From SP197 sp965213815 (lineage in GTDB: Bacteria; Pseudomonadota; Alphaproteobacteria; SP197): a stretch of 64,000 nucleotides of DNA. Positions within the stretch are counted from its first letter, which is position 1, and every line of letters begins with the position of its first letter. Location: assembly GCA_965213815.1 (NCBI GenBank), contig OZ243917.1, positions 2,294,001-2,358,000 on the forward strand, given 5' to 3'. A program made the translations under genes and the position numbers. The notes under the pieces are model-generated. The model ran no database searches and had not been told where the DNA came from. It was given only the letters and a program-made list of their open reading frames with translations. This document shows positions 25,955-34,597 of this stretch, piece after piece.

Positions 25955-28359
25955 GGATCACCGCCATATGCGTCGATGAGATCGTCAAGGGCCGACGAGG
26001 CGACCATCTGGCGCCCGACTTCCAGCATGACCGGAAGGGCAAGAGGCGAGACCGTGTCGAGGTCGCGCTGGAGAATGCGTCCCTTCACCCTCACCAGCAT
26101 GTCCTCAAGGCGTCGGGCTTCCAGCAACGTGTCCATGGCTTCCTTCCGGGCCGCTTCGAGGAGGACATGACCGGGCTCATGGCGACGCAGCACATCATAG
26201 ATGAGATCGGTGGAAAACGTGACCTGGCGCCCGCTCTTGCGATAGCCGGGATGCTGGCGCTCGATGAGGCCGGCCACCGTCGCCACCTTGCGGAAGGAGC
26301 GTTTCAGGAGGCTGGACCCGGCGAGCCAGTCGTCAAGATCCTCCAGCAGGAGAGACTCGTCGACGAGAGTCGCAACATCATCAACACGCCGGAGACTCCA
26401 GATGGCTAGGGCATAGTCATTGGCAACGAACCCCAAAGGACCGGTACCCGTGCGCTCCATGCGCCTTGTCATCAGCATGCCCAGTGTCTGATGGGCCGGC
26501 CTCCCCTCAAAGGGATAGGCGACAAGAAACTCCTTGCCGGCGCGGGGAAAGATCTCGACGAGGAGATCGTCGGCCCCGGGCAGGGTCGAGAACTCCGCCT
26601 GGACGTCGAGCCACTCCCTGACGTCGTCAGGCAAGACGTCGTGCCGTTCCGGTTCCGCCAGGATCTTTCTCAAGAATCCGGCAATGTTGGTGGTGGGAGG
26701 AAAGGAACCGCCGCCATAGACCGGCACGCGCGGGTCGCCACCGCGCGCCCTCGTGACAATCGCGTCGGTATGTCTGATACCGACGAGCGCCCACACCTCA
26801 CCGGCAAAGGCAAAGGTCTCGCCTGGAGAAAGGCCGAGCACGAAATGTTCCTCGACCTCGCCGATGACCTTGCCACTCCTCATTCGCACCTTCAGCCTGG
26901 CATCCTCGACGATGGTACCGGCATTCATGCGAAAGCGCCGGGCCGTCGCGTCGTTGGCGATGCGCAGCATCCCGTCATCGCACGCCATGAGGCGGCGGAA
27001 GCGGTCGTAGGCTGCGAGCGCATAACCGCCCGTCGCCACATAGTCGACGATGCGGTCGAACAGGCGGCGCTTGAGATGTGCATAGGGAGGCGCCTTGATC
27101 ACGTCGCGGTAGAGGGTGTCGGGATCGAAGGGTCCACTGGCAGCGGTTGCCAGAATGTGCTGGGCCAGAACATCGATGCCGCCGCGTTGCCGCGGGGCGC
27201 CGTCGAGGACTCCTTCTTCCAGGGCATCGAGAAGCGCCTGGCATTCCAGGAGTTCGAATCGGTTGCCAGGCACCAGCAACGCCCGCGAGGGTTCGTCCAT
27301 GCGGTGACGGGCCCGGCCAATGCGCTGCAGCATGCGGGCCACGCCCTTCGGGGCGCCGATCTGGACAACAAGGTCGACAGACCCCCAGTCCACACCGAGA
27401 TCGAGAGTCGAGGTTGCCACCACCGCCCGCAGGGATCCGTCGGCCATGGCCGACTCGACTTTCAGTCTCTGCTCGCGGGCGAGGGAACCGTGGTGAAGGG
27501 CGATTGCGAGATTGTCGTCATTGATCTCCCAGAGATCCTGGAACACGCGCTCTGCCTGACTGCGGGTGTTGACGAAGACAAGCGCGGTGCCCACCTCACG
27601 GATCGCGCGATAGATATCCGGGATGGCATGCCGGGCCGTATGGCCGGCAAGCGGAATGCGCGTGCCGGTCTTCATGATGGTGATGTCGGGGGCCGCCCCG
27701 CCGTCGGCCCTGATGACCGTGACACCAGCGCCGTCCCCGAGATAGCCCGTGAGTCTCACAGGCTCGGCCACGGTGGCGGAAAGACCGATGCGGCGATGGC
27801 CCGGGGCCAGTGCTGTCAGACGCGTCAGGGCGAGTGCCAGCTGATCGCCCCGCTTTGTTCCGGCCAGCTCGTGGATCTCGTCGACAACGATGACCCGGAG
27901 ACGGCCGAAAATGTGCTCCGTCTCCGGCCAGGAGGTCAGCAGGGCGACGGATTCCGGTGTGGTGAGCAGAATGTCTGGCGGATCGCTCCGCTGCCGGCGA
28001 CGCCGTGCCTGGGGTGTATCGCCGGTACGGGTCTCGATCCTCGCGGCAATGCCGGTCTCGTCCACGATGGCACCGAGATTGCGGGCCATGTCGACACAGA
28101 GCGCTTTCAGCGGCGCTACATAGAGCGTGTGCAGTCCGTTGCCTTGCGAACGGGCAAGATCGATCAGGGAAAAAAGAAACCCCGCCATGGTCTTGCCGCC
28201 GCCGGTTGGCGCGATGACGAGACACGAGAGGCCCTGCGTCATCGCGGCGAGGGTGTCGAGCTGGTGCCGGCGGGGTTGCCAGCCCCGAGTCATGAACCAG
28301 CGGTCGACAGCCTCCGGCAAGGGCGGCCGGGCGCATGGTTCCGATCCTGGCGCCATCAC
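25951..28359 (-). CDS. Ligase-associated Lhr-type DEXH helicase
   Basis: 802 residues. Walker A is IAPTGGGKTMAGFLFS (about 50), the DEXH box VVDEIHELAGTKRGDQL (about 158), then GLSATVAEPVRL, TSTLDLGVDWGSVDLVVQIGAPKGVARMLQRIGRARHRMDE (helicase C motifs V-VI, about 315-355). After residue 400 comes the DUF4062-like/DEAD-associated C-terminal region typical of short Lhr proteins. Partner genes in this type of cluster are a DNA ligase and an exonuclease, but here only pdeM follows. Confidence 0.93.
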   Translation of the reverse strand: MMAPGSEPCARPPLPEAVDRWFMTRGWQPRRHQLDTLAAMTQGLSCLVIAPTGGGKTMAGFLFSLIDLARSQGNGLHTLYVAPLKALCVDMARNLGAIVDETGIAARIETRTGDTPQARRRRQRSDPPDILLTTPESVALLTSWPETEHIFGRLRVIVVDEIHELAGTKRGDQLALALTRLTALAPGHRRIGLSATVAEPVRLTGYLGDGAGVTVIRADGGAAPDITIMKTGTRIPLAGHTARHAIPDIYRAIREVGTALVFVNTRSQAERVFQDLWEINDDNLAIALHHGSLAREQRLKVESAMADGSLRAVVATSTLDLGVDWGSVDLVVQIGAPKGVARMLQRIGRARHRMDEPSRALLVPGNRFELLECQALLDALEEGVLDGAPRQRGGIDVLAQHILATAASGPFDPDTLYRDVIKAPPYAHLKRRLFDRIVDYVATGGYALAAYDRFRRLMACDDGMLRIANDATARRFRMNAGTIVEDARLKVRMRSGKVIGEVEEHFVLGLSPGETFAFAGEVWALVGIRHTDAIVTRARGGDPRVPVYGGGSFPPTTNIAGFLRKILAEPERHDVLPDDVREWLDVQAEFSTLPGADDLLVEIFPRAGKEFLVAYPFEGRPAHQTLGMLMTRRMERTGTGPLGFVANDYALAIWSLRRVDDVATLVDESLLLEDLDDWLAGSSLLKRSFRKVATVAGLIERQHPGYRKSGRQVTFSTDLIYDVLRRHEPGHVLLEAARKEAMDTLLEARRLEDMLVRVKGRILQRDLDTVSPLALPVMLEVGRQMVASSALDDLIDAYGGDP

Positions 28360-28394
28360 CCGAAGGTCATCATGGCAGCTGCCGGTGGCGGACG

Positions 28395-29108
28395 CTATTC
28401 GAGCCCGAGAATGGCCTCGAAGTCCCCGGGTCTGATGGCGCCCGGATGGAGATCGCCGTTGATGATGAACGCCGGGGTACCGTTGATGCCGAGGGCGCTG
28501 GCCAGTTGGTGGGTCCGCTCGAGATACTCGTTGATGGCAGGATCGTTCATGTCGGTGCGCAGGCGTCCGGTATCGAGACCCACCGATTGCGCCAGCGCCA
28601 TGACGCCGGCCTCGCTGTAGTCCTCTGTCTCGAGCATGAGAGCCTGATGATAGGCCTCATAGAGTCCCTGCTCGCGAGCTGCCAGGGCCGCCCTTGCGGC
28701 ACGCAGGGAGTCCTCTCCCAGTATCGGAAACTCCTTGTAGATCACCTTGACGCCGGGAACCGTGTCCCTGACAGCGAAGAGACCAGGCGCGCTCAGACGG
28801 CAATAGCCGCAACGATAGTCGAAGAACTCAACGATCACGATCTCACCTTCGGGATCACCACCCCATGGCGTCTCGGGATCATGGTGAATCTCATCGTCGA
28901 AACGGGCGATGGCCTGCCTTGCCGCATCCGCTTCACGTTCCTCGCGTTGACGTTCCCAGGCATCGAGCGCCTGGATGACAATCTCCGGATTGCGGGTCAG
29001 GTAGTCCTCGATGATTGCTTCGACATCGGTCCTGGTGACCACCTCGTCGTCCGCCATCACGGGTGTCAGCATGAACAGGACAGCAACTCCAACAATGACT
29101 TTCAGCAT
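28395..29108 (-). CDS. Periplasmic DsbA/ScsC-like thiol-disulfide protein
   Basis: 237 residues beginning with a signal peptide (MLKVIVGVAVLFMLTPVMA). A helical N-terminal segment (TRTDVEAIIEDYLTRNPEIVIQALDAW, about 25-60) resembles the trimerisation stalk of ScsC/Com1-like proteins. The thioredoxin fold follows with FFDYRCGYC (about 95-103) and the cis-Pro loop GINGTPAFIINGDLHPG (about 205). It probably reduces, isomerises or oxidises envelope disulfides. A second thioredoxin-fold protein is encoded 41 bases upstream. Confidence 0.9.
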   Translation of the reverse strand: MLKVIVGVAVLFMLTPVMADDEVVTRTDVEAIIEDYLTRNPEIVIQALDAWERQREEREADAARQAIARFDDEIHHDPETPWGGDPEGEIVIVEFFDYRCGYCRLSAPGLFAVRDTVPGVKVIYKEFPILGEDSLRAARAALAAREQGLYEAYHQALMLETEDYSEAGVMALAQSVGLDTGRLRTDMNDPAINEYLERTHQLASALGINGTPAFIINGDLHPGAIRPGDFEAILGLE

Positions 29109-29149
29109 GATGACTTCGTGTCCTTTTCTTCAAGGTGTTGGTGAGACCG

Positions 29150-29866
29150 TCATCGCGGTGCGAACTTCGTCACAAGATCCCTGAGACTGAACGGGTCGAC
29201 AAAGCCGACAATCATCTGGTCCCCGACGACGGTCGTCGGCACACCCTCGATGCCAAGCTTCGATGCGAGAATGCGATTGGCAGCAAGGGTGTCGGCAACG
29301 GCCGGTGATGCGGCGTCGGCGACCAACCGTCCAGGATCGAGTCCCAGCGCCTCGCCGACCCCGGCAAGGCCGGCGTCATCCACCGGAACAGCGCCATACA
29401 TCAGGGCGCGGTGGTAGGCAGTCCACGCTCCCTGAAGACCGGCGGCAAGGGCGTGGCGCGCCGCATCTACCGATTGACCGGCCTCACCGGGAAGATCGAT
29501 GACGGCCACCTGGGTGTCCGGATTCTCCTCCAGGAAATCGTCGATGGCCACAGCCAGGCGACGGCAATGGCTGCAGAGATAGTCGGAAAAGACAAAGAGG
29601 ACGGTCTCGCCTTCGGGGTTGCCGAGCCGGTTGACCTGCGGCAGGTCCTCCACCATGGCGGTGATGTTGCCGGTTACCGTGCTGTTGACCGGATGCGTGT
29701 CGCCGATGAGTCCCGTCTCGCGCAGCACAAAGGCGACGACGAGTACTGCGACGATGAGAAGGAGAGTCCTCGCCGGGGATCGACCGCGATGCTCCTGCGA
29801 GAAGGCCCTGTTGACAGCTTCGCGAATTCTCTTCCTTCCCTCGTCGGTCCCCATTGGATCGCTCAC
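29150..29866 (-). CDS. Membrane-anchored DsbA-like thioredoxin-fold protein
   Basis: About 238 residues; a GTG at 29866 or an ATG at 29854 is the likely start. One transmembrane anchor (ARTLLLIVAVLVVAFVL, about 32-50) precedes a thioredoxin domain with the redox motif FSDYLCSHCRRLA (about 92-103) and the cis-Pro region GIEGVPTTVVGDQMIVGFVDP near the C terminus. It pairs with the ScsC-like protein encoded after it, suggesting a two-component envelope thiol system, which is an inference. Confidence 0.85.
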   Translation of the reverse strand: MSDPMGTDEGRKRIREAVNRAFSQEHRGRSPARTLLLIVAVLVVAFVLRETGLIGDTHPVNSTVTGNITAMVEDLPQVNRLGNPEGETVLFVFSDYLCSHCRRLAVAIDDFLEENPDTQVAVIDLPGEAGQSVDAARHALAAGLQGAWTAYHRALMYGAVPVDDAGLAGVGEALGLDPGRLVADAASPAVADTLAANRILASKLGIEGVPTTVVGDQMIVGFVDPFSLRDLVTKFAPR

Positions 29867-29867
29867 G

Positions 29868-30659
29868 TCAGAACTCGAGCAACAGGGCGAGGTGGTCGAC
29901 AACCTCCGGCGCGCCGAGCAGCACGTCATGCCCCCTGCCACGCCCCGTGTGGCGCACGAGGACGGTGCCTCCCGCTTCCTCGATGAGGATGCGGGAGGCG
30001 GCAAAGTCCCACAAGGAGAGGTCGGGATCGACGACGGCATCCACAGCACCGCGTGCCGCCGCGACATGGGCGAACACATCACCGAAGATACGCAGATCAG
30101 CCACCGCATCGACAAGGGATCCGACAAGATGCTCCACACCACTTGTCCGGAACTGTCCGAGGAGGCCTGCGGCCACTGTCGCCCGGGAGAGCTCTCGTGC
30201 GGCGGACACATGGATGCGCTCGCCGTTGCGCCAGGCGCCCCCTCCCCTGAAGGCCCAGAAGGTCTCATTGGTGCCCGGGAGCCTGATGGCGCCTGTCACC
30301 ACATCTGCGGTCTCCACGCACTGCAGGGCTACCAGTGTGCCCCAGACGGGAATATCGCGGGCAAAGGCCATGGTGCCGTCGATCGGATCGACGATCCAGC
30401 GCCACGCCTCGCTGTCGCCCGTCTCGCCCTCCTCTTCCCCGAGGACGGCAGCCCCGGCCGGATAGGCGCTCGCTTCGAGTGTCCGGCGCACCAGGCGTTC
30501 GGCCATGGTGTCGGCCGACGTTTGCGGACTGCCGTCGTTCTTGATCGATGTGCGGAACGATCCTGATCGCGCAATCTCGAGAAGTCGCGAAGACGGCGCC
30601 TCGGCCGCCTGCCGGGCAACGGCAGCGGCGTGCGCAAGATCGATTCCAGGCGCCGTCAC
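29868..30659 (-). CDS. Inositol monophosphatase-family phosphatase (HisN-like)
   Basis: 263 residues with the family signatures GEEEGETGDSEAWRWIVDPIDGTMAFARDIPVWGT (metal ligands Glu, Asp, Asp in the DPIDGT box, about 75-105) and the C-terminal SLWDFAASRILIEEAGG. These enzymes dephosphorylate inositol-1-phosphate or histidinol-phosphate; the pattern favours the HisN-type branch but the sequence does not decide. Both ends nearly touch the neighbours (stop of the metallophosphoesterase overlaps its start), so it belongs to the same operon. Confidence 0.88.
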   Translation of the reverse strand: MTAPGIDLAHAAAVARQAAEAPSSRLLEIARSGSFRTSIKNDGSPQTSADTMAERLVRRTLEASAYPAGAAVLGEEEGETGDSEAWRWIVDPIDGTMAFARDIPVWGTLVALQCVETADVVTGAIRLPGTNETFWAFRGGGAWRNGERIHVSAARELSRATVAAGLLGQFRTSGVEHLVGSLVDAVADLRIFGDVFAHVAAARGAVDAVVDPDLSLWDFAASRILIEEAGGTVLVRHTGRGRGHDVLLGAPEVVDHLALLLEF

Positions 30660-32635
30660 GGGTCCACGACCAGGGCCGGACCCGACAGGCGCCCCGGGAC
30701 GGCGTCGCCCGTGACAAGATCACGCACCACGCCAGTGATCTCCGGCACGGGCACATCACGCATGCCCGGTGACGGAAGCAGCAGGGCCCGGGCTGCGCCC
30801 TCGAGATCCATGATCGTGACCGACGACCCCGGCGTAATCGATGTCATCCGGCACCCGGCCTTCAGCATGCCGTGAAGATTGCGCACGATGGCGGCGCCGG
30901 CCAGCGGATTGCAGAGGCGATCGACCAGTCCGCCGCAGAAATGGTAGCCGCGATCAATGCCGGTGAAGTTGTCGAGCACCACCGCGACATCGTCGAAGCA
31001 CATGGCCACCGTCACCGATTCAGCCACGAGATTCGCATCGGATCGCGCAGCCTCCTCCCCCTCCAGGGGCGTGCGCCCGGTGAACCGCACGTGCGCTACC
31101 ACCTTGATGCCGAGATCCGCGACGCTGGCGCGAGCGGTCTCGACGGCTCTTGCCGGAGAGTCCCTCCTCTCTATGCCGAACACGACGCCGTCGAGAATGC
31201 CGCTAGCGCCGTCGAGGGCGAGGAGACTCTCCACGACCCCCCGTTCGTCGACCCCGAGGCCGTGGCTGCAGCTAAAGAGGCCGCTTTCCGGACGAAAGGC
31301 GTTGAAGAGAACGGGGACATCGCCTCGCAGCGTCGCGATGCCTGCAAGCAGTTCGGGCAGGGCAAGGACGGGAGCAATGACCTCCCAGAAGGCGAGATGA
31401 TGGCCGTGTTCCTCAAGCGCCCGGCGCCCGTCCGCTCCAGGCAGACCATAGGAGAAGGCGGTGAAGCGGTGGCCCATCGCGGCGAGTTCGGCCAGACGCT
31501 CCACGGTGTCGGGATCGGCGAGGTCGTCGAAAGGCACCCGCAGCTGGTCCACACCCATCTCCCACAGGGCAAGCAGGGGATAATCGTTGCGGATGGGCTT
31601 GCGCCTGAAACTGTCGAGGCCCCAGGGCGTGGGAATGTGGGTACGTTCACACCACGGTGCCCGCAGATCGAGCCCGATGCCGCGCCGATGCGGTCCGAGA
31701 CCATGAAGAGGAGGCGTTGCCGGGCCCCTTCTCGCTCCACGCGTGCGACCGAAGGTCCGCACGACGTGCAGCAGATGACCGGTTTCATGCACGTCGACGA
31801 CACCGTAGCCAAGCTTTGCGGTGTCGTGCCGGCCCTGACCGGAACCGGGCGCGGCGCGAAAGAACTCGTGATAGTCGTGGCGCAGGAAACTCGTCGACGG
31901 AAGCACGTACATGCTTGTTCCGTGATGACGGTTGAAGAAGAAATTGTGGACGTGGCCGGCAAACTGCGCCTCCACACCATGGCGTGCAAAGAGCCCGAGC
32001 AGCCACGATCGCCCCGGTTCATCGGTGCCATCATAGTGGCCGTTCTCGCCGGCATGCGTCAGGTAGGGCGGGTAGTGGGAGAACACGAAGATACGTCGAC
32101 CATTGTTGTCGGCCAGCAGCGACTCCAGCCATCGCCTCTGCCGGTCCTCTGCCGCAAGGCCCGAATTCACGATCATCCCGTTCATCACGACAAACAGGCA
32201 GTCCTCGTGTTCAAACGCATGGTAGTGGGACTGAAAGTGACGTTCGTACTCGGCGATCATGTCGTCGTTGACTGTGAGTCGGGCATCCTGGTCCGCCAGG
32301 GGATCGCCGGGAAAGGCCTTCTCGCCGATATCATGGTTGCCGGGAACGAGATGGAGAGGACACGCGAGTTCCTCGAAAACCCGATGGAACCTCTCTGCAG
32401 ACTCCTCGTAGGCCGGTGTGCCGGGTTCGGGATGCGTGATGTCCCCCAGGTGGACCACGAAGTCGGGAGCCCGGCGATTGATCTCCTCGACCACGTAGCG
32501 GCATCTCTCGACATTGAGCAGGACGGTGTCGGTATCGTATCCGCCGATGGCTGCGGCCTCTTCCTCGGTGACATGGGAATCGGCTACGACAGCAAAGGTG
32601 AAGAGATGACCGCCATGCACAACGGGCTCATGCAT
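30656..32635 (-). CDS. Metallophosphoesterase fused to a C-terminal TIM-barrel-like domain
   Basis: About 659 residues from the ATG at 32635 (GGAG nine bases upstream). Residues 10-275 are a calcineurin-like phosphoesterase: VVADSHVT, HLGDITHPEPG, LVPGNHDIGEK, VFSHYPPY and AGHVHNFF. After a basic linker (RTRGARRGPATPPLHG) residues 320-560 alternate helices and strands in a pattern like a TIM barrel (DQLRVPFDDLADP, LGIKVVAHVRFTG, VAVVLDNFTG). I do not know a described family with this combination, so the substrate is open. It overlaps the downstream phosphatase by four bases, suggesting consecutive dephosphorylation steps. Confidence 0.75.
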   Translation of the reverse strand: MHEPVVHGGHLFTFAVVADSHVTEEEAAAIGGYDTDTVLLNVERCRYVVEEINRRAPDFVVHLGDITHPEPGTPAYEESAERFHRVFEELACPLHLVPGNHDIGEKAFPGDPLADQDARLTVNDDMIAEYERHFQSHYHAFEHEDCLFVVMNGMIVNSGLAAEDRQRRWLESLLADNNGRRIFVFSHYPPYLTHAGENGHYDGTDEPGRSWLLGLFARHGVEAQFAGHVHNFFFNRHHGTSMYVLPSTSFLRHDYHEFFRAAPGSGQGRHDTAKLGYGVVDVHETGHLLHVVRTFGRTRGARRGPATPPLHGLGPHRRGIGLDLRAPWCERTHIPTPWGLDSFRRKPIRNDYPLLALWEMGVDQLRVPFDDLADPDTVERLAELAAMGHRFTAFSYGLPGADGRRALEEHGHHLAFWEVIAPVLALPELLAGIATLRGDVPVLFNAFRPESGLFSCSHGLGVDERGVVESLLALDGASGILDGVVFGIERRDSPARAVETARASVADLGIKVVAHVRFTGRTPLEGEEAARSDANLVAESVTVAMCFDDVAVVLDNFTGIDRGYHFCGGLVDRLCNPLAGAAIVRNLHGMLKAGCRMTSITPGSSVTIMDLEGAARALLLPSPGMRDVPVPEITGVVRDLVTGDAVPGRLSGPALVVDP

Positions 32636-32704
32636 GACCGAAAACTCCAGGGTAAACACATGACCGGAACACGCGCCAACCGTGACCCGGATGGGTCCGT
32701 GCCC

Positions 32705-33886
32705 TCATCGTCCGTTCCCCGGTGAAGGTCCGGATTCCCTTCTCTCGCGCATCATGTGACGCGCAATCAGAAGTTTCTGGATCTCGGACGTTCCCTCATA
32801 GAGCCTGTAGAGACGCACGTCCCGGTAGAGCCGGGCCACGGCTGTCTCGTTGATGTAGCCGGCGCCGCCATGAATCTGCACGGCCCGGTCCGCCACCCGC
32901 CCCACCATCTCGCTGGCGAGGTACTTCGCCTGGGAGGCAAGCCGGGTGATGGGTTCGCCAGCCGTCGCCTGGCGCGCCACGTCGCGCACGAAGGCCCACG
33001 CTGAATCATGCTCGGTGCGGCTGTCCGCCAGCATCGCCTGAACCAGCTGAAAGTCGCCGATGGGCCTGCCGAACTGCCGGCGGTCAAGGGCGTGGTCAAG
33101 AGCCTCGTCGATAATCCTGTCGGCCAGTCCACAACAGGTTGCGGCGAGGTGAAGGCGGCCGCGGTCGAGAACCTGCATGGCAATCCGGAATCCCTGGCCC
33201 TCGACGCCTCCGATCAGCGCGTCGGCTGGCACGCGGCACCCCTCGAAGATGACATCGCACACGCGCGCTCCCTTCTGGCCGATCTTGTCGTAAGGACGGC
33301 CCAGGCGGATACCATCACTTGCGGCATCGACAATGAAGGCGGAAGTCCCGTCAGCCCCCGTCCTGTGCGGATCGGTGCGTGCCATCACCGTGAAGACATC
33401 GGCCACCGGGGCATTGGTGATGAAGCGCTTGACACCGTTGAGCACGTATCCGTTCCCCTGTCGCTCTGCCCTGGTCTTCAGGGATGCGGCATCGGATCCG
33501 GCTTCGGGTTCGGTGAGTGCGAAGGAGGCGATGACCTCACCGCGCGCCATGCGCGGCAGCCACGTTGCCTTCTGATGATCGGTGCCACCGATGACGAGGC
33601 CCTGGGAACCGATGGTCACATTGGTACCGAAGACGGACCGGAAGGCCGGCGCCGCGTGGGTGATGGTCCATGCCGCCTCGACCTCTTCCGCTGTCGTCAG
33701 GCCCAGCCCCTGGTATGCCTCCGGGATGGTCAGACCGAAAAGTCCGAGATCCTTCATGCCGGTGATGATGTCGTCGGGAATGCGGTCTTCGGCATCCACC
33801 ACGGCTTCCGCCGGAATCAGGCGTTCCCTGACAAACCGGGACAGGGTATCGAGAAGCTGTTCGAGGGTCTGAGAGTCGAGCGCCAT
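32705..33886 (-). CDS. Acyl-CoA dehydrogenase
   Basis: 393 residues, the usual size. It has the N-terminal helical domain, the FAD-binding ASFALTEPEAGSDAASLKT (about 125-142), KRFITNAPVADVF, a middle beta domain, and near the C terminus YEGTSEIQKLLIARHMM, whose Glu is the position of the catalytic base in this family. It dehydrogenates an acyl-CoA at the alpha-beta position and passes electrons to ETF. It is divergently transcribed from the thioesterase, with a 130-base shared upstream region. Confidence 0.92.
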   Translation of the reverse strand: MALDSQTLEQLLDTLSRFVRERLIPAEAVVDAEDRIPDDIITGMKDLGLFGLTIPEAYQGLGLTTAEEVEAAWTITHAAPAFRSVFGTNVTIGSQGLVIGGTDHQKATWLPRMARGEVIASFALTEPEAGSDAASLKTRAERQGNGYVLNGVKRFITNAPVADVFTVMARTDPHRTGADGTSAFIVDAASDGIRLGRPYDKIGQKGARVCDVIFEGCRVPADALIGGVEGQGFRIAMQVLDRGRLHLAATCCGLADRIIDEALDHALDRRQFGRPIGDFQLVQAMLADSRTEHDSAWAFVRDVARQATAGEPITRLASQAKYLASEMVGRVADRAVQIHGGAGYINETAVARLYRDVRLYRLYEGTSEIQKLLIARHMMRERRESGPSPGNGR

Positions 33887-34016
33887 GCGGGCTTCCTGTG
33901 GGGCGCTAGGACCCTACTCCCGAGAGCGGACGTTCGCCAATCCCGAACGTGGCGAATCCTTGACCGCGGCTCGGTGTTTCCGGCAAAGAATGTCCGTGGC
34001 GGCATGTGGGCAGGCG

Positions 34017-34442
34017 ATGGGCACACCGACGGGAATTCCGGATGGTTTTGTCGCGGTCGAACCGGATGATCCCTTCGAGGGCGTCATCGGCGTGTGCTGG
34101 TACAACGACATGGGTGGCGGCCGCATCGAGGTCGGCGTCCTTGCCGACGAGCGCCATGCCAACGAGTACGGATGGGTTCACGGGGGAGTCATGATGACCA
34201 TGGCCGACGCTGCGCTCTGCATGAACTCGCGCTGGCACGATGCGGCCGAAGGTGCCATCACGGTGAGCGCCACAAGCAACTTCGTGAAGGGCGCCAGGAT
34301 CGGCGAGTTTCTCGAGACCCGCACCCGGGTGGTGCGGCGTACCCGTCAGTTCAGCTTCGTGGCGTGCGAGGTGGTTGTCGGCGACAGGGTCTGTCTGACA
34401 TCCAGCGGCGTCATCAAGCGCCTGCTTGCGCGTGCTGACTGA
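34017..34442 (+). CDS. PaaI-type hotdog thioesterase
   Basis: About 141 residues (start 34017; 33990 is an alternative). The PaaI/YdiI hotdog pattern is HANEYGWVHGGVMMTMADAALCMNS with the active-site HGG and Asp, then ISVSATSNFVKGARIGEFLETRTRVVRR. It hydrolyses an acyl-CoA thioester. The divergent acyl-CoA dehydrogenase suggests related substrates. Confidence 0.88.
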   Translation: MGTPTGIPDGFVAVEPDDPFEGVIGVCWYNDMGGGRIEVGVLADERHANEYGWVHGGVMMTMADAALCMNSRWHDAAEGAITVSATSNFVKGARIGEFLETRTRVVRRTRQFSFVACEVVVGDRVCLTSSGVIKRLLARAD

Positions 34443-34456
34443 CGTCAACGGTATTG

Positions 34457-34496
34457 CCCAAACGGCCACAAGCGCATGTGCTCATGGCCGTTTGGG
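34457..34496. terminator. Strong hairpin after the thioesterase gene
   Basis: A perfect 12-bp inverted repeat, CCCAAACGGCCA (34457-34468) and TGGCCGTTTGGG (34485-34496), with a 16-base loop that can itself pair weakly. It lies 15 bases after the thioesterase stop and 102 before the aminotransferase start. There is no long T-run, so a rho-independent role is likely but not certain. Confidence 0.6.
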
Positions 34497-34597
34497 GGTC
34501 TCGCGAAGTCGAGACCGGAATCGGCGGGGGCTGTAACATGGATCGATCGCACTCCGGGCGGGGGATCGACGCACCGGGACTTCGGGAGGAAACCGAC

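Noticed and set aside
26491..28620. 709-codon plus-strand frame opposite the Lhr-type helicase
   Set aside because: Fully antisense to a gene with complete helicase motifs; basic and low in hydrophobic residues.
30872..32725. 617-codon plus-strand frame opposite the metallophosphoesterase
   Set aside because: Antisense to a gene with clear metal motifs; no family resemblance.
34457..34496. Hairpin as a tRNA or small RNA gene
   Set aside because: Only one stem-loop, no cloverleaf, D-arm or T-arm; it sits directly after a stop codon, as a terminator would.
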